Shown here: positions 1 to 10,437 of the stretch, in pieces | Position numbering within the stretch: position 1 is the first letter of the stretch | How the letters are laid out: every line of letters begins with the position of its first letter | Source: Chryseobacterium geocarposphaerae | GTDB lineage: Bacteria; Bacteroidota; Bacteroidia; Flavobacteriales; Weeksellaceae | Assembly: GCF_002797535.1 (NCBI RefSeq) | Contig: NZ_PGFD01000001.1 | Location: 2,356,001-2,420,000, forward strand | Length of the DNA: 64,000 nucleotides | Direction: 5' to 3' | Program-made: the position numbers and the translations under genes | The notes under the pieces: generated by a model | Database searches by the model: none | Seen by the model: the letters and a program-made list of their open reading frames with translations, nothing else | Told to the model about the DNA's origin: nothing

Positions 1-3000
1 AGACCTTGTAACTCGTGAAGTAATACGTTGAATGATTCCGGAATACCAGGTTCAGGCATCGACTCACCTTTTGCAATTGCTTCATAAGTTTTTGCTCTAC
101 CAATCACGTCATCTGACTTCACAGTTAAGATTTCTCTCAAGATGTTAGATGCTCCGAATGCTTCAAGGGCCCAAACCTCCATCTCTCCGAATCTCTGACC
201 TCCGAACTGAGCTTTACCTCCTAACGGCTGCTGAGTAATCAATGAGTAAGGACCGATAGAACGTGCGTGCATCTTATCATCTACCATGTGTCCTAGTTTC
301 AACATATAGATTACCCCTACTGTAGCCGGCTGTGTAAATCTTTCTCCGGTACCACCATCATAAAGATAGGTGTTACCAAATTTAGGAAGACCTGCTTTTT
401 CAGTGTATTCAGTGATTTGATCTAAGCTTGCTCCGTCAAAAATTGGTGTAGCGAACTTCAATCCTAATTTTTTACCAGCCCATCCAAGAACTGTTTCATA
501 AATCTGACCGATGTTCATACGAGAAGGTACCCCTAGTGGATTCAATACGATATCTACCGGTGTTCCGTCTTCAAGGAATGGCATATCTTCTTCACGAACG
601 ATTCTTGAAACGATACCTTTGTTACCGTGACGCCCTGCCATTTTATCCCCTACATTCAGTTTACGTTTTTTAGCAATATAAACTTTAGCCAACTTCATGA
701 TACCTGCAGGAAGCTCGTCTCCGATTGAAATTGCGAATTTCTCACGGTTTTTAACCCCTTGAATATCATTGTATTTGATTTTGTAATTATGAATTAATTG
801 CTTAATCAATTCATTTTTATCGTTATCTACAGTCCAGTCTGAACCGCTAACGTTTACATAATCTTCAACTGAAGTCAATAATTTATGAGTGAATTTCACA
901 CCTTTACCGATGATTTCTTCATCTAGGTCATTTTTAACCCCTTGAGAAGTTTTACCGCTTACCAGTGTATTTAATTTTTCAATTAAAGTATTTCTCAACT
1001 CATCAAACTTAGCCTTGTAAGTGTTTTCAATTTCTTCAAGTTTAAGTTTCTCTTCAGTTCTCTTCTTTTTATCTTTAATGTTTCTTGAGAACAACTTTTT
1101 GTTGATCACAACCCCTCTTAATGACGAGTCAGCCTTCAATGAAGCGTCCTTCACATCACCGGCTTTGTCACCGAAGATTGCTCTTAAAAGCTTTTCTTCA
1201 GGAGTCGGGTCAGATTCACCTTTTGGAGTGATTTTACCAATCATGATATCTCCAGGCTTCACTTCAGCACCGATTCTGATCATACCATTTTCATCAAGAT
1301 CTTTAGTTGCTTCTTCAGAAACGTTTGGAATATCTGCTGTTAATTCTTCCATACCTAATTTGGTATCACGAACCTCAAGAGAATATTCATCTACGTGGAT
1401 GGAAGTAAACCAGTCTTCACGTACAACTTTTTCGTTGATTACGATCGCATCCTCAAAGTTGTATCCTTTCCAAGGCATGAACGCAACCACTAAGTTTCTA
1501 CCAAGAGCTAATTCTCCGTCTTCAGTAGCATAACCGTCGCAAAGTACTTGTCCTTTCTCCACTACATCACCTACTCTTACGTTTGGTCTTAGCGTGATAG
1601 TTGTACTTTGGTTAGTTTTTCTAAACTTAGTTAAGTTATATGTTTTAGTAGCAGATTCAAATGATACTAAATCCTCATCCTCGCTTCTTTCATATTTAAT
1701 AACGATCTTGTCAGCATCTACGTACTCTACAGTACCAGTACCTTCAGCGTTAATTAAAATTCTTGAATCTTTCGCAACTTGCTGTTCCAGACCTGTACCT
1801 ACGATTGGAGCCTGTGGCTTCAACAAAGGAACTGCCTGACGCATCATGTTAGATCCCATCAAGGCACGGTTCGCATCATCATGCTCCAAGAATGGAATTA
1901 ATGATGCAGAAATACCCGAAATCTGGTTTGGCGCTACGTCGATAAGATTTACCTGACTTGGCTCCACTACTGGGTAGTCACCATCCAATCTTGCAATAAT
2001 TCTGTCTGTTAAGAACTCACCGTTATCGTTTAGTTCAACGTTCGCCTGAGCAATTACTTTATCTTCTTCGTCTTCTGCATTTAAGTAAATCGGATCAGCC
2101 GATAAATCGATCTTACCATCTTCTACTTTTCTATATGGAGTTTCGATGAAACCTAAGTTATTGATCTTAGCATAAATACCTAGAGATGAAATCAAACCGA
2201 TGTTTGGTCCTTCCGGAGTTTCAATCGGACAAATTCTTCCGTAGTGAGTATGGTGAACGTCTCGAACCTCGAAACCTGCTCTTTCTCTTGATAAACCTCC
2301 AGGCCCTAGTGCAGATAATCTTCTCTTGTGAGTGATCTCTGAAAGCGGGTTGGTCTGGTCCATAAACTGAGAAAGCTGGTTGGTACCAAAGAACGAGTTG
2401 ATTACAGATGTTAATGTTTTCGCATTAACAAGATCAAGCGGAGTAAAGATTTCGTTATCTCTAACGTTCATTCTTTCCTTGATTGTTCTTGCAATTCTTG
2501 AAAGACCTACACCGAATTGTCCAGCTAATTGCTCACCAACAGTTTTGATTCTTCTGTTTGATAAGTGGTCGATATCATCAACTTCTGCTTTAGAGTTAAC
2601 AAGCTCGATCAAGTGTCTTACAATAGCGATGATATCTTCTTTTGTAAGAACTTCAGTCGTAGTTGGGATATTAAGACCTAATTTTTTATTCAATCTGTAA
2701 CGTCCTACTTCACCTAGAGAATATCTTTGCTCAGAGAAGAATAATTTTTCAATGATTCCTCTTGCCGTTTCCTCATCTGGCGGATCTGCGTTTCTTAACT
2801 GACGATAGATATACTCTACTGCCTCTTTTTCAGAGTTGGTAGGGTCTTTTTGTAATGTATTCTGAATGATAGAGAATTCATTGCTGTTTTCTTTGTGAAT
2901 AAGGATTGATTTCACACCAGCATCAAGAATAAGATCCAAATGTTCTTTTTCAAGAATCGTTTCTCTATCCAAGATGATTTCGTTTCTTTCGATAGAAACT

Positions 3001-3794
3001 ACCTCACCCGTATCTTCATCTACGAAATCTTCGAACCAAGTGTTCAAAACTCTCGCAGCCAATGTTCTTCCTTCAACTTTTTTAAGGGCAGCTTTAGAAA
3101 CTTTCACTTCCTCAGCAAGGTCGAAGATCTGAAGGATATCCTTATCAGATTCGTAACCAATCGCTCTTAATAAAGTAGTTAGTGGTAATTTTTTCTTACG
3201 GTCGATATACGCGTACATAACGCTGTTGATATCGGTCGTAAATTCCATCCAAGACCCTTTGAAAGGGATAATTCTTGAATAATACAATTTTGTTCCATTT
3301 GCGTGGTACGTTTGTCCGAAGAATACACCAGGTGAACGGTGAAGCTGCGTAACGATAACTCTTTCTGCACCATTGATGATGAAAGACCCACTAGGCGTCA
3401 TATAAGGAACAGGGCCTAAATATACATCCTGAACTACAGTCTGGAAATCCTCGTGTTCAGGGTCTGTACAATACAATTTAAGTCTTGCTTTAAGAGGCAC
3501 TGAATACGTCAATCCTCTTTCCACACACTCATCAATTGAATAACGTGGAGAATCCACCAAATAATCCAAGAATTCCAATACGAATTGGTTTCTGGAATCG
3601 GTAATCGGGAAATTTTCCTGGAAGGTCTTATACAAACCTTCGTTTGTTCTGTCTTCCGGAAGGGTATCTAGCTGGAAAAACTCACTGAAAGACTCAATTT
3701 GGATATCCAAGAAGTCTGGAGTAATAATTTTTCCTTTCGCTGAAGAGAAGTTAACTCTCTTATCCCCCCTAGTTGTTGCTGTTGTTTTACTCAT
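1..3794 (-). CDS. rpoB: RNA polymerase beta subunit RpoB (3' end outside window)
   Basis: Encodes the beta subunit of DNA-dependent RNA polymerase. About 1264 residues are visible from the ATG at 3794-3792; the frame is still open at base 1, where the sequence reads close to the usual C-terminus (LLHELQGL), so only a few residues should be missing. The family is recognised throughout, for example [12 protein letters not shown] and the rifampicin-pocket segment [20 protein letters not shown] followed by LSALGPGGL (about 2300-2395). The residues equivalent to E. coli D516, H526 and S531 are D, H and S, so there is no sign of rifampicin resistance. rpoB lies downstream of rplL but has its own promoter-like sequence and a leader of about 320 bases. 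rpoC would be expected beyond base 1. Confidence 0.98.
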   Translation of the reverse strand, partial: MSKTTATTRGDKRVNFSSAKGKIITPDFLDIQIESFSEFFQLDTLPEDRTNEGLYKTFQENFPITDSRNQFVLEFLDYLVDSPRYSIDECVERGLTYSVPLKARLKLYCTDPEHEDFQTVVQDVYLGPVPYMTPSGSFIINGAERVIVTQLHRSPGVFFGQTYHANGTKLYYSRIIPFKGSWMEFTTDINSVMYAYIDRKKKLPLTTLLRAIGYESDKDILQIFDLAEEVKVSKAALKKVEGRTLAARVLNTWFEDFVDEDTGEVVSIERNEIILDRETILEKEHLDLILDAGVKSILIHKENSNEFSIIQNTLQKDPTNSEKEAVEYIYRQLRNADPPDEETARGIIEKLFFSEQRYSLGEVGRYRLNKKLGLNIPTTTEVLTKEDIIAIVRHLIELVNSKAEVDDIDHLSNRRIKTVGEQLAGQFGVGLSRIARTIKERMNVRDNEIFTPLDLVNAKTLTSVINSFFGTNQLSQFMDQTNPLSEITHKRRLSALGPGGLSRERAGFEVRDVHHTHYGRICPIETPEGPNIGLISSLGIYAKINNLGFIETPYRKVEDGKIDLSADPIYLNAEDEEDKVIAQANVELNDNGEFLTDRIIARLDGDYPVVEPSQVNLIDVAPNQISGISASLIPFLEHDDANRALMGSNMMRQAVPLLKPQAPIVGTGLEQQVAKDSRILINAEGTGTVEYVDADKIVIKYERSEDEDLVSFESATKTYNLTKFRKTNQSTTITLRPNVRVGDVVEKGQVLCDGYATEDGELALGRNLVVAFMPWKGYNFEDAIVINEKVVREDWFTSIHVDEYSLEVRDTKLGMEELTADIPNVSEEATKDLDENGMIRIGAEVKPGDIMIGKITPKGESDPTPEEKLLRAIFGDKAGDVKDASLKADSSLRGVVINKKLFSRNIKDKKKRTEEKLKLEEIENTYKAKFDELRNTLIEKLNTLVSGKTSQGVKNDLDEEIIGKGVKFTHKLLTSVEDYVNVSGSDWTVDNDKNELIKQLIHNYKIKYNDIQGVKNREKFAISIGDELPAGIMKLAKVYIAKKRKLNVGDKMAGRHGNKGIVSRIVREEDMPFLEDGTPVDIVLNPLGVPSRMNIGQIYETVLGWAGKKLGLKFATPIFDGASLDQITEYTEKAGLPKFGNTYLYDGGTGERFTQPATVGVIYMLKLGHMVDDKMHARSIGPYSLITQQPLGGKAQFGGQRFGEMEVWALEAFGASNILREILTVKSDDVIGRAKTYEAIAKGESMPEPGIPESFNVLLHELQG

Positions 3795-4115
3795 AAAACT
3801 TTTAAGAAAGGGTTAAAAAATATTTTGATTAAAAAATATCAGAAGTGAATCGTATTAAATCCCGAGAAAAGAATAAATAGAAAATTTTGGCGCAATCATC
3901 AAGTTTTATTCCTAATTCTCAACTATTTAAATCGTATTAAGCTTCTAACTGCAACACTGGTATATCTTTTCACAGTGTAATGCAAAATATTTTTATTACT
4001 TTTGAGGCAGAACCGCCGCAATGTCTATATACAACAAAGCCCTTTCATTTTCATGAAAGAGTTAATACTCAGTATTTTATAGATTTACAAACAATTTTTC
4101 GCGCCAAAAGAGGAG
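3795..4115 (-). other. rpoB 5' leader with a hairpin
   Basis: No coding region is supported here. If the promoter at 4116-4146 is used, this is a transcribed leader of about 310 bases. It contains a perfect 7-bp hairpin at 4042-4059 (CTTTCAT / ATGAAAG, four-base loop). Whether the leader regulates rpoB is unknown. Confidence 0.5.
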
Positions 4116-4146
4116 CAAAGATACAAAAAGTTATCCACATTCACAA
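4116..4146 (-). promoter_or_regulatory. Promoter of rpoB (Bacteroidota -33/-7 type)
   Basis: On the minus strand TTG (4146-4144) is followed after 20 bases by TATCTTTG (4123-4116), matching the Bacteroidota consensus TTG-N19-TAnnTTTG. It lies beyond the rplL terminator and points to rpoB. Confidence 0.7.
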
Positions 4147-4251
4147 TATTTCATTGCGAAATAAATTTTTGCATCATTTAAAATTAGTGTATTTTATTTA
4201 AACAGTGGTCTTTTTTAATAGCAAAAAGTCCAGAGCTCTAATTTTTACCCC

Positions 4252-4282
4252 ACAAAAAAAGCCCGAGTAAATACTCAGGCTT
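4252..4282 (-). terminator. Rho-independent terminator after rplL
   Basis: The stem AAGCC-C-GAGT / ACTC-A-GGCTT (4259-4282, one mismatch) is followed on the minus strand by a run of T (4253-4260). It lies 20 bases past the rplL stop and separates rplKAJL from rpoB. Confidence 0.8.
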
Positions 4283-4302
4283 ATTATTTATAATAAAATT
4301 GA

Positions 4303-4671
4303 TTATTTCAATTCTACTTCAGCACCAGCTTCTTCTAATTGCTTCTTAAGAGCTTCAGCTTCGTCTTTAGATACACCAGTTTTGATTGGAGCTGGAGCAC
4401 CGTCTACGATATCTTTAGCTTCTTTAAGACCAGCACCAGTTAAATCTTTTACTAATTTAACGATAGCTAATTTAGAAGCACCTGCAGACTTAAGAATTAC
4501 GTCGAATTCTGTTTTTTCTTCAGCAGCTTCACCTGCACCACCTGCAGCAACTACTACAGCAGCAGCAGCTGGCTCAATTCCGTACTCATCCTTAAGGATA
4601 GCAGCTAATTCGTTTACGTCTTTTACTGTTAAGTTTACTAGCGTTTCAGCTAAATTTTTTAAATCTGACAT
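4303..4671 (-). CDS. rplL: Ribosomal protein bL12 (L7/L12)
   Basis: A 122-residue stalk protein of the large ribosomal subunit that recruits translation factors. The N-terminal dimerisation helix ([20 protein letters not shown]), an Ala/Gly-rich hinge (about 35-52) and the C-terminal factor-binding domain with [20 protein letters not shown] and VDGAPAPIK are all present. The length is normal. It follows rplJ by 44 bases and ends at a strong terminator, so it is the last gene of the rplK-rplA-rplJ-rplL unit. Confidence 0.98.
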   Translation of the reverse strand: MSDLKNLAETLVNLTVKDVNELAAILKDEYGIEPAAAAVVVAAGGAGEAAEEKTEFDVILKSAGASKLAIVKLVKDLTGAGLKEAKDIVDGAPAPIKTGVSKDEAEALKKQLEEAGAEVELK

Positions 4672-4715
4672 TGTTGTAATGTTTTTGTTGATTATTTATT
4701 ATTTTTTGAGTGTAA

Positions 4716-5309
4716 TTATTCAGCAGCTGGCGTTTCGTCAGTGCTTTCTGCAGCAGGAGCTTCCGGAGCCTCAGCAGCAGGAGTTTCTTCAACAGCAGGA
4801 GCAGCTTCTTCAGCTTTAGCTTCTACAGTTTCAGGTTTGTTTTGAAGAGCAGAAACAACTCTTTGAATTGGAGACTGAAGTAATCCGATGATTTCACCGA
4901 TCATTTCTTCTCTAGACTTGATGTTAGCCAACATGTCTAGGTTGTTGTCACCAACGTAGAAAGTTTCCTGAACAAAAGCAGACTTCAAAGCTGGCTTTTC
5001 TTCTTTCTTTCTGAACCCTTGGATTAATTTTGCAGGAGCGTTTGCAGTCTCAGAAATCATAATAGCTGAATTTCCTTTGAAAGACTGGAACATTTCAGAG
5101 TAATCCACTCCTTCCATTTGCTCCATTGCTTTTTGTAAAAGTGTATTTTTTACAACTTTTACTTTAATATTTTGCTTGAAAGCCTGTCTTCTGAAGTCAG
5201 AAGATTTTGCAGCGTTCAAACCTTCTAGATCTGCTACGTAAACTACTTTTGCATCCTGAAGCAAATCTTTGATCTCTTGTATTGCTACAACTTTTTGGTC
5301 TTTTGTCAT
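4716..5309 (-). CDS. rplJ: Ribosomal protein uL10
   Basis: L10 anchors the L7/L12 dimers to the large subunit. The 197-residue protein starts with the typical MTKDQKVVAIQEIKDLL and carries VVKNTLLQKAME in the RNA-binding part. Beyond about residue 165 there is a low-complexity Ala/Glu/Pro tail (AEEAAPAVEETPAAE and similar) that makes it longer than E. coli L10 (165 residues). The gene sits 18 bases after rplA and 44 before rplL. Confidence 0.97.
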   Translation of the reverse strand: MTKDQKVVAIQEIKDLLQDAKVVYVADLEGLNAAKSSDFRRQAFKQNIKVKVVKNTLLQKAMEQMEGVDYSEMFQSFKGNSAIMISETANAPAKLIQGFRKKEEKPALKSAFVQETFYVGDNNLDMLANIKSREEMIGEIIGLLQSPIQRVVSALQNKPETVEAKAEEAAPAVEETPAAEAPEAPAAESTDETPAAE

Positions 5310-5327
5310 TGTCTTAAGGATTTATTA

Positions 5328-6020
5328 TTAGTTAACAGATTTAGTATCAATTGCAATACCCGGACTCATTGTAGAAGACAAATAGATAGACTTCACATAA
5401 GTTCCTTTAGCAGCAGTTGGTTTCATTTTAATCAAAGTAGAGATCAATTCCTGAGCATTTTCCTTGATTTTAGCAGCATCGAAAGATACTTTACCAATAC
5501 CAGCGTGGATAATACCGTATTTATCAACTTTGAAGTCAATTTTACCTGCTTTTACTTCAGTTACTGCTTTACCAATTTCCATAGTTACAGTTCCTGATTT
5601 AGGGTTTGGCATTAAACCTCTTGGTCCTAATACTCTACCCAATGGTCCTAATTTACCCATTACAGCTGGCATCGTAACGATAACGTCAACATCCGTCCAA
5701 CCTTCTTTGATTTTTTGTAAATATTCATCAAGACCTACATAGTCAGCACCAGCTTCTTTAGCTTCTGCTTCTTTATCTGGAGTTACTAAAGCCAAAACTT
5801 TAACATCTTTACCAGTTCCGTGAGGAAGAGATACAACACCTCTTACCATTTGGTTAGCTTTTCTTGGATCTACCCCTAATCTTACAGCGATGTCTACAGA
5901 AGCATCAAACTTTGCAGTGTTTACTTCTTTTACAAGAGCTGAACCTTCTTCAAGGTTATAGATTCTTCCTTTTTCTACTTTGCTTAAAGCTTCCTTTTGC
6001 TTTTTTGTTAATTTTGCCAT
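5328..6020 (-). CDS. rplA: Ribosomal protein uL1
   Basis: L1 forms the L1 stalk near the E site and in many bacteria represses its own operon. The 230-residue protein has the normal length and the family signature around [20 protein letters not shown], followed by [20 protein letters not shown]. The gap to rplK is 14 bases and to rplJ 18 bases, so the genes are cotranscribed. L1 autoregulation would act on the leader between the promoter at 6580 and rplK, but I could not identify the binding site. Confidence 0.98.
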   Translation of the reverse strand: MAKLTKKQKEALSKVEKGRIYNLEEGSALVKEVNTAKFDASVDIAVRLGVDPRKANQMVRGVVSLPHGTGKDVKVLALVTPDKEAEAKEAGADYVGLDEYLQKIKEGWTDVDVIVTMPAVMGKLGPLGRVLGPRGLMPNPKSGTVTMEIGKAVTEVKAGKIDFKVDKYGIIHAGIGKVSFDAAKIKENAQELISTLIKMKPTAAKGTYVKSIYLSSTMSPGIAIDTKSVN

Positions 6021-6034
6021 TTCTTCTTTAAGTA

Positions 6035-6481
6035 TTAAGCGTTAAAAGTTGGTTTAGTTCCTGTTACTCTTAATCCCATAGATCTTGCAGTACCTGCAAC
6101 CATAGAAACAGCTGAATCCATTGTAAAGCAGTTAAGGTCCGCCATTTTATCTTCAGCGATTTTTTTCACTTGATCCCAAGATACAGAACCTACTTTGTTT
6201 CTGTTTGGTTCTCCAGAACCACCCTTGATTTTAGCCGCATCCATTAACTGGATTGCTGCAGGAGGAGTTTTGATAACGAATTCAAAAGATTTGTCTTCGT
6301 ATACTGTAATTACTACAGGTAAAACTTGTCCTGGCTTATCTTGAGTTCTTCCGTTAAATTGCTTACAAAACTCCATGATGTTCACACCCGCAGAACCCAA
6401 TGCTGGACCTACTGGTGGAGAAGGGTTAGCTGCGCCACCTTTCACCTGAAGCTTTACCATTTTAAAGACTTTTTTAGCCAT
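6035..6481 (-). CDS. rplK: Ribosomal protein uL11
   Basis: L11 binds 23S rRNA at the GTPase-associated centre. The 148-residue protein carries the conserved [20 protein letters not shown] start, the motif [12 protein letters not shown] and the C-terminal RNA-binding part ending in SMGLRVTG. It is the first gene of the rplKAJL unit. In most bacteria nusG lies directly upstream. Here nusG is about 6.7 kb away, and rplK has its own promoter 100-130 bases upstream of its start. Confidence 0.98.
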   Translation of the reverse strand: MAKKVFKMVKLQVKGGAANPSPPVGPALGSAGVNIMEFCKQFNGRTQDKPGQVLPVVITVYEDKSFEFVIKTPPAAIQLMDAAKIKGGSGEPNRNKVGSVSWDQVKKIAEDKMADLNCFTMDSAVSMVAGTARSMGLRVTGTKPTFNA

Positions 6482-6579
6482 TTTTTGTTTTTTAAGTTTG
6501 AATAATTAATGAGTTTGGAAGCATTTATTATTCAGCAGGTTATCTATTCTCACCTTAGACAATCCTACTTTTCGGACTG

Positions 6580-6609
6580 CAAAATTATAAAATATTTTTG
6601 AAATAGCAA
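6580..6609 (-). promoter_or_regulatory. Promoter of the rplKAJL operon
   Basis: The minus strand has TTG (6609-6607), a 19-base spacer and TAATTTTG (6587-6580), a full match to the Bacteroidota consensus. The start would lie near 6574, leaving a leader of about 90 bases. It shows that rplKAJL does not depend on read-through from nusG. Confidence 0.82.
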
Positions 6610-6648
6610 ACCGAATCAGCTGATTTTTAGAAAGTATTATATTTTTTT

Positions 6649-7911
6649 CTAAATACTAAGTCTATCTTTTGGATTGAACTTCTTATTTGATACAAAATAT
6701 TTATGAAATAAAAAAAGCGAGATTACAGAAGTTTCTATCCATTCAAAATCCAATTTAAAACGAATGTTCGCAGCATGTCCTATTAAATACGGAAATGTAA
6801 ATCCTACAAATAGAATACAGCAAAAAAGAAATATTTTTTTATTGTTCCTGAAAAAATAGATCATGCTTATTAATAATAATAAATTAATGAAAATAACGTA
6901 TAATTTACGCCCAATAAGAATAGACAGACTATTATTATCAAAATATGTTTTGGGAACAAACCATAAGCTAATAAAGTTATTGAATCCTTTTTTAATGAAA
7001 GCAAAACTGTCTTTTCTTACAATTTTCAAGACCTCTTCCTTATAAATTTTCTCATTGATAAATTCATTATGGGCTGCCGTTTTTTTAAAGACAGTCTTCT
7101 TTTCTTCTTGTGTTAGAAAATGATTATCCGGTAATATCTGATAGTCAGGAATGTAACCAAAAAAAACGTTTTGCCAAAAAGGAGACTTACTGATGATTAC
7201 CTTATCAAAAGTAGTATAGTTTCTAATTACCCAGGGAGAATACGCAAGTACAGCAATACAGGCAACAGTGAAAATATCTTTTAAAGAACGTTTTTTATAA
7301 TATATTAAAAATAAAGCCATCACTCCCATGATGGGAACAGCTACCACCTGCGTTAAAGCAACCAAAGCCGTGATCACAGAAAAAATTATGATCTTATTAA
7401 AGCTAATATAAGTCTGAGTCCAGCATATAGAATACCCATAAAGCCAAACAGCAAAAAGCAGAATAAATAGATTAGTAGCCTCTAAAACATTAGAATAATA
7501 AAAATAAGCGGGCGAAAAAATAAAAAAATATGCAGATAGAAAACCAACTGTCTTTAGATTAAAATTTTCGAATATTTTAATAATTATTACGGGAATAATA
7601 AAGTAAAAAATATGCTGAGCAATAATGATAAATTTAGCAGCATTCAGGAGTCCGAAACATTTCATAAAAAAACACAGAAACAAAGGATATAAGGGAAGTT
7701 TATAGGCCGAGCTTCCAAATTTGTAGTTCCATGAGTAGATTTCAAGAGTGGCTAAATTCCTGGCAATACTCCAATCTTCAAACCATTCTGCTTGAAAGTT
7801 ATTATATGCTGAAAAAACGATTTTAGCAACGAAAATAAGAATGTTAAAAACAAGAAAAGATTTCCAATTAAGAAAAAAATCTGTTATCCGTATTTTTGAA
7901 ATATTGAACAT
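6649..7911 (-). CDS. Multi-spanning membrane protein, glycosyltransferase family 39/ArnT-like
   Basis: A 420-residue protein with many hydrophobic segments. The N-terminal region has an extracytoplasmic-loop-like stretch EWFEDWSIARNL, followed by SSAYKLPLYPLFL. Acidic residues plus a PLYP motif after the first transmembrane segment are typical of GT-C glycosyltransferases that use lipid-linked sugars (GT39/GT83 type). The assignment rests on that pattern and the topology. Donor and acceptor cannot be inferred. It lies in the segment separating nusG from rplK, downstream of the terminator for the three small secreted genes. Its stop lies 40 bases before the rplK promoter. A promoter was not found. 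Confidence 0.6.
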   Translation of the reverse strand: MFNISKIRITDFFLNWKSFLVFNILIFVAKIVFSAYNNFQAEWFEDWSIARNLATLEIYSWNYKFGSSAYKLPLYPLFLCFFMKCFGLLNAAKFIIIAQHIFYFIIPVIIIKIFENFNLKTVGFLSAYFFIFSPAYFYYSNVLEATNLFILLFAVWLYGYSICWTQTYISFNKIIIFSVITALVALTQVVAVPIMGVMALFLIYYKKRSLKDIFTVACIAVLAYSPWVIRNYTTFDKVIISKSPFWQNVFFGYIPDYQILPDNHFLTQEEKKTVFKKTAAHNEFINEKIYKEEVLKIVRKDSFAFIKKGFNNFISLWFVPKTYFDNNSLSILIGRKLYVIFINLLLLISMIYFFRNNKKIFLFCCILFVGFTFPYLIGHAANIRFKLDFEWIETSVISLFLFHKYFVSNKKFNPKDRLSI

Positions 7912-7935
7912 GTAAAAATTTCTAGAAACAAAAAT

Positions 7936-7962
7936 AAAAAAAGCTATTTACTTCTAAATAGC
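7936..7962 (-). terminator. Terminator after the three-paralogue cluster
   Basis: The stem GCTATTT / AAATAGC (7943-7962, six-base loop) is followed on the minus strand by seven T (7942-7936). It lies just past the gene ending at 7991. Confidence 0.75.
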
Positions 7963-7990
7963 CTTTTATATATTTGACAGGAAAAATCTG

Positions 7991-8659
7991 TTAAAAACCT
8001 GATGGTTTATTTATCGTTTGCGTAGAACCATCATTTCCTCCAAGATCAGCATTGATATCACTGATGTTTTGCTTTTCAATCAATCTTTTATATGCCATCA
8101 GATACAGATCAACGGTAAAATTATTATAAGTTCTTGATGGAATGGGTGAATTCGTCGCAATAATTCTGCTGTCTGTAAATTGCGCTTTGATATGCCATGT
8201 TCCATTACTTTTGAATGCAACAACATCAGGAGATCCCTGCCTGTTATCATTGATACCGTTATCTCCGTAGTCAAGCATTACACTGGTAGTTCCGTCATTC
8301 AGCTTGAATGAGTAGTTATGAAGCACAACAAGAAAATTGTTGGCATCTATCTTTGTGTCATAATCTGCAATTCCTGTACCCGGAACTCCGGTAAGAGTAA
8401 GTTTAAGATAATTAAATAATCCACTACTTTCCAAAGCAGGGTCATACAACTGTAAAGCATTTTCTGAAGTTGCCAGAAAGCTACCTCCTGACATAGTAGG
8501 TTCTCCCGGGTTTCTCAGATATAAAGAATTGGTATATGTTTTACCATTAACATCAAGTGTTTCTGTAGGGTTTGTGGTATTTATCCCTACTTTTCCCTGC
8601 TGGGCATTCATAAGCAATCCCAGACACATGATTATCGTGATATAAATTTTTCTTTTCAT
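7991..8659 (-). CDS. Secreted protein with VGINTTNP-type N-terminus (paralogue 3)
   Basis: A 222-residue protein with a signal peptide (about 1-19, MKRKIYITIIMCLGLLMNAQ) and directly after it the motif GKVGINTTNPTETLDVNG. Secreted Bacteroidota proteins often start this way; in phage-tail-fibre-like and S74-peptidase proteins the same motif precedes the shaft. The rest is predicted beta-rich and I recognise no enzyme signature. It is the last of three tandem genes with the same layout (signal peptide, VGINT motif, about 170 residues of beta structure, a late hydrophobic segment such as NNFTVDLYLMAYKRLIEK). The function is unknown; a surface or matrix protein is likely. Confidence 0.7.
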   Translation of the reverse strand: MKRKIYITIIMCLGLLMNAQQGKVGINTTNPTETLDVNGKTYTNSLYLRNPGEPTMSGGSFLATSENALQLYDPALESSGLFNYLKLTLTGVPGTGIADYDTKIDANNFLVVLHNYSFKLNDGTTSVMLDYGDNGINDNRQGSPDVVAFKSNGTWHIKAQFTDSRIIATNSPIPSRTYNNFTVDLYLMAYKRLIEKQNISDINADLGGNDGSTQTINKPSGF

Positions 8660-8666
8660 AGTTTTC

Positions 8667-9314
8667 TTATTGAAGTCCTAGAGGTGTATTGGTTGAAACT
8701 CCTGAATAACCAGGTGAAGCTGATGCCGAAACAGAACCATTGAAAGTTCCCCAATCTTTAACTAATGACTTTTCAAAGACAGTTAAAGAAAGTGTCCAGG
8801 TTCCGTTTTGAGATGAAACAGTTCCTGCCCCTTTAAAAGCCAAATTAATGGCATGGTAGCTTTTCCCACCACTCGTTACCTGTGTAATTTCTGTGGAATA
8901 AGATCCAAATGATTTCGGATTTGTAGTCGTATTTGCCGCAGAAACCGCTCCTGTAAAAACAGCACCTGTAATAGCCACAACATATTTACTCGCATCTAAT
9001 CCTGTATTCAGATTCACAACTTCGTCCTGTTTCACATTTTTCAATACAACATTATACATATTTACAGGCGCTACATTACGAAGCGATATATCCAGCAGCT
9101 TAACTTTTCCTATCGGTGAACTGTCTTTTGAACGGGTAATAAGGAGATAATTCCCTCCCGCTTTCGTATTCTCAGTATCTATTAAATAAGACTCTACCAA
9201 CGTTTCCCCTTCTACATCAAGAGTTCCCTTTGGTGTTTTGGTATTAATTCCCACTTGGGCATGCACGCCTAAGGCAGCAAAACCCGTAAAGAGGATTGCA
9301 ATAATTTTTTTCAT
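8667..9314 (-). CDS. Secreted protein with VGINTKTP-type N-terminus (paralogue 2)
   Basis: A 215-residue protein with signal peptide MKKIIAILFTGFAALGVHA, then QVGINTKTPKGTLDVEG. The C-terminal half shares the pattern WTLSLTVFEKSLVKDW with WTLNLLVFDRSYAKDF of the upstream gene, which supports paralogy. It starts 17 bases after that gene and ends 7 bases before the next, so the three form one transcription unit. No catalytic motif is visible. Export is expected from the signal peptide, but there is no type IX sorting domain at the C-terminus. Confidence 0.7.
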   Translation of the reverse strand: MKKIIAILFTGFAALGVHAQVGINTKTPKGTLDVEGETLVESYLIDTENTKAGGNYLLITRSKDSSPIGKVKLLDISLRNVAPVNMYNVVLKNVKQDEVVNLNTGLDASKYVVAITGAVFTGAVSAANTTTNPKSFGSYSTEITQVTSGGKSYHAINLAFKGAGTVSSQNGTWTLSLTVFEKSLVKDWGTFNGSVSASASPGYSGVSTNTPLGLQ

Positions 9315-9331
9315 CGTTTTGTTTTATTTTT

Positions 9332-9952
9332 TTACTGAATTAATGGAGCAGAAGCAGCACCTGTTCCTAAAGAATTAAGGTTTTGTGTTGTATTGAAATC
9401 TTTGGCATATGATCTGTCAAACACCAACAGGTTCAGTGTCCAGATTCCCGTTGGAAGTGATGAATCCGGAGCGAATCCATGATAATCTGCTTTCAATTTC
9501 CATGTTCCTCCTGAAGAATAAGCAAAAATCTGGGGCACGGGAGTAAGCCAGTTAGCAGAAAACGTTCTTGTAGGCTGTGTAAAACCAAAAGAAGAGATTA
9601 CCACCAAAAACTTGCTGGAATTAATCTTTGTATCAAATTGGTTTACCCAATCCTTGTCTGCAGGATCACAGGTTATTTTAAACTGAATAAGGTTAATGGG
9701 TGCCGGTGAATTAGGCACGAAAGAATCATTATACGCAGTAATTTTGTTTTCCGGAGCCGGAGATTTGATAATGAAAGTGTAGTTCTCATCCGCTCCCAAT
9801 TTTTCCATAGGCTGTTTAAAAACAATTCCTGATGTCTTCATCGTACCATTCACGGTAAGTTCTTTTTCCGGCGTAGTAGTGTTGATTCCAACCTGCGCAC
9901 TCATAAGTACTGATGCACTCACCAGAGTGATCATAAAAATAATTTTTTTCAT
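9332..9952 (-). CDS. Secreted protein with VGINTTTP-type N-terminus (paralogue 1)
   Basis: A 206-residue protein: signal peptide (about 1-19, ending in SAQ), then VGINTTTPEKELTVNG and a beta-rich body with IWTLNLLVFDRSYAKDF near residue 180. It is the first gene of the three-paralogue unit. A convincing TAnnTTTG box was not found upstream. The function is unknown. Confidence 0.7.
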   Translation of the reverse strand: MKKIIFMITLVSASVLMSAQVGINTTTPEKELTVNGTMKTSGIVFKQPMEKLGADENYTFIIKSPAPENKITAYNDSFVPNSPAPINLIQFKITCDPADKDWVNQFDTKINSSKFLVVISSFGFTQPTRTFSANWLTPVPQIFAYSSGGTWKLKADYHGFAPDSSLPTGIWTLNLLVFDRSYAKDFNTTQNLNSLGTGAASAPLIQ

Positions 9953-10344
9953 TGAAATGTGTTTTTATAAGACTTGTGTTTTTTAACTATTCCGTATTTT
10001 ATATTTTAATTAAAACATATAGAAATTCTTCTATAACTGCAAATAGCGTATTAAAAAGAATATAAATTTGGGATTAGTTAATAACTTAATTACAAGAAGC
10101 ATGCCATTCAAGTTAAATTAAATTATTCAAAAAAAATCAGGACAGAGATAATACAAGCACTAACCGGTGATAAATTATTAATCAAAATATTATTTAGAAA
10201 CAGTAAACAGAGTTTCTCATATTGAAACATCAGTAGAATAAACTAAAAATTTTACCAACAGGGAAAAAATATGGAAATCCTATTTCAATATTCTATTAAG
10301 GATTAATAAACCTTTTAGTTTGCTGTCAAAATAGTCATATATCC
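9953..10344 (-). other. AT-rich non-coding region upstream of the three-paralogue unit
   Basis: No credible coding region, RNA gene or repeat was seen. It must hold the promoter of the three-gene unit. A partial -7-like sequence (CTATTTG, minus strand, near 10045) is present but does not fit the consensus spacing. Confidence 0.4.
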
Positions 10345-10370
10345 AAAAGACTGCTTAATAGCAGTCTTTT
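10345..10370 (-). terminator. Hairpin terminator after the FG-GAP protein gene
   Basis: A perfect 10-bp stem AAAAGACTGC / GCAGTCTTTT with a six-base loop, 68 bases past the stop at 10438. It is symmetrical and could act in both directions, but no gene reads into it from the left. Confidence 0.7.
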
Positions 10371-10437
10371 ATATTTTATCTATAAATTTAATCATACTTT
10401 TTTACTCATATAAAATTAATTGCAGAGTAATAGAACT

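Noticed and set aside
2300..2395. Possible rifampicin-resistance changes in rpoB.
   Set aside because: The residues equivalent to D516, H526 and S531 are the sensitive-type D, H and S.
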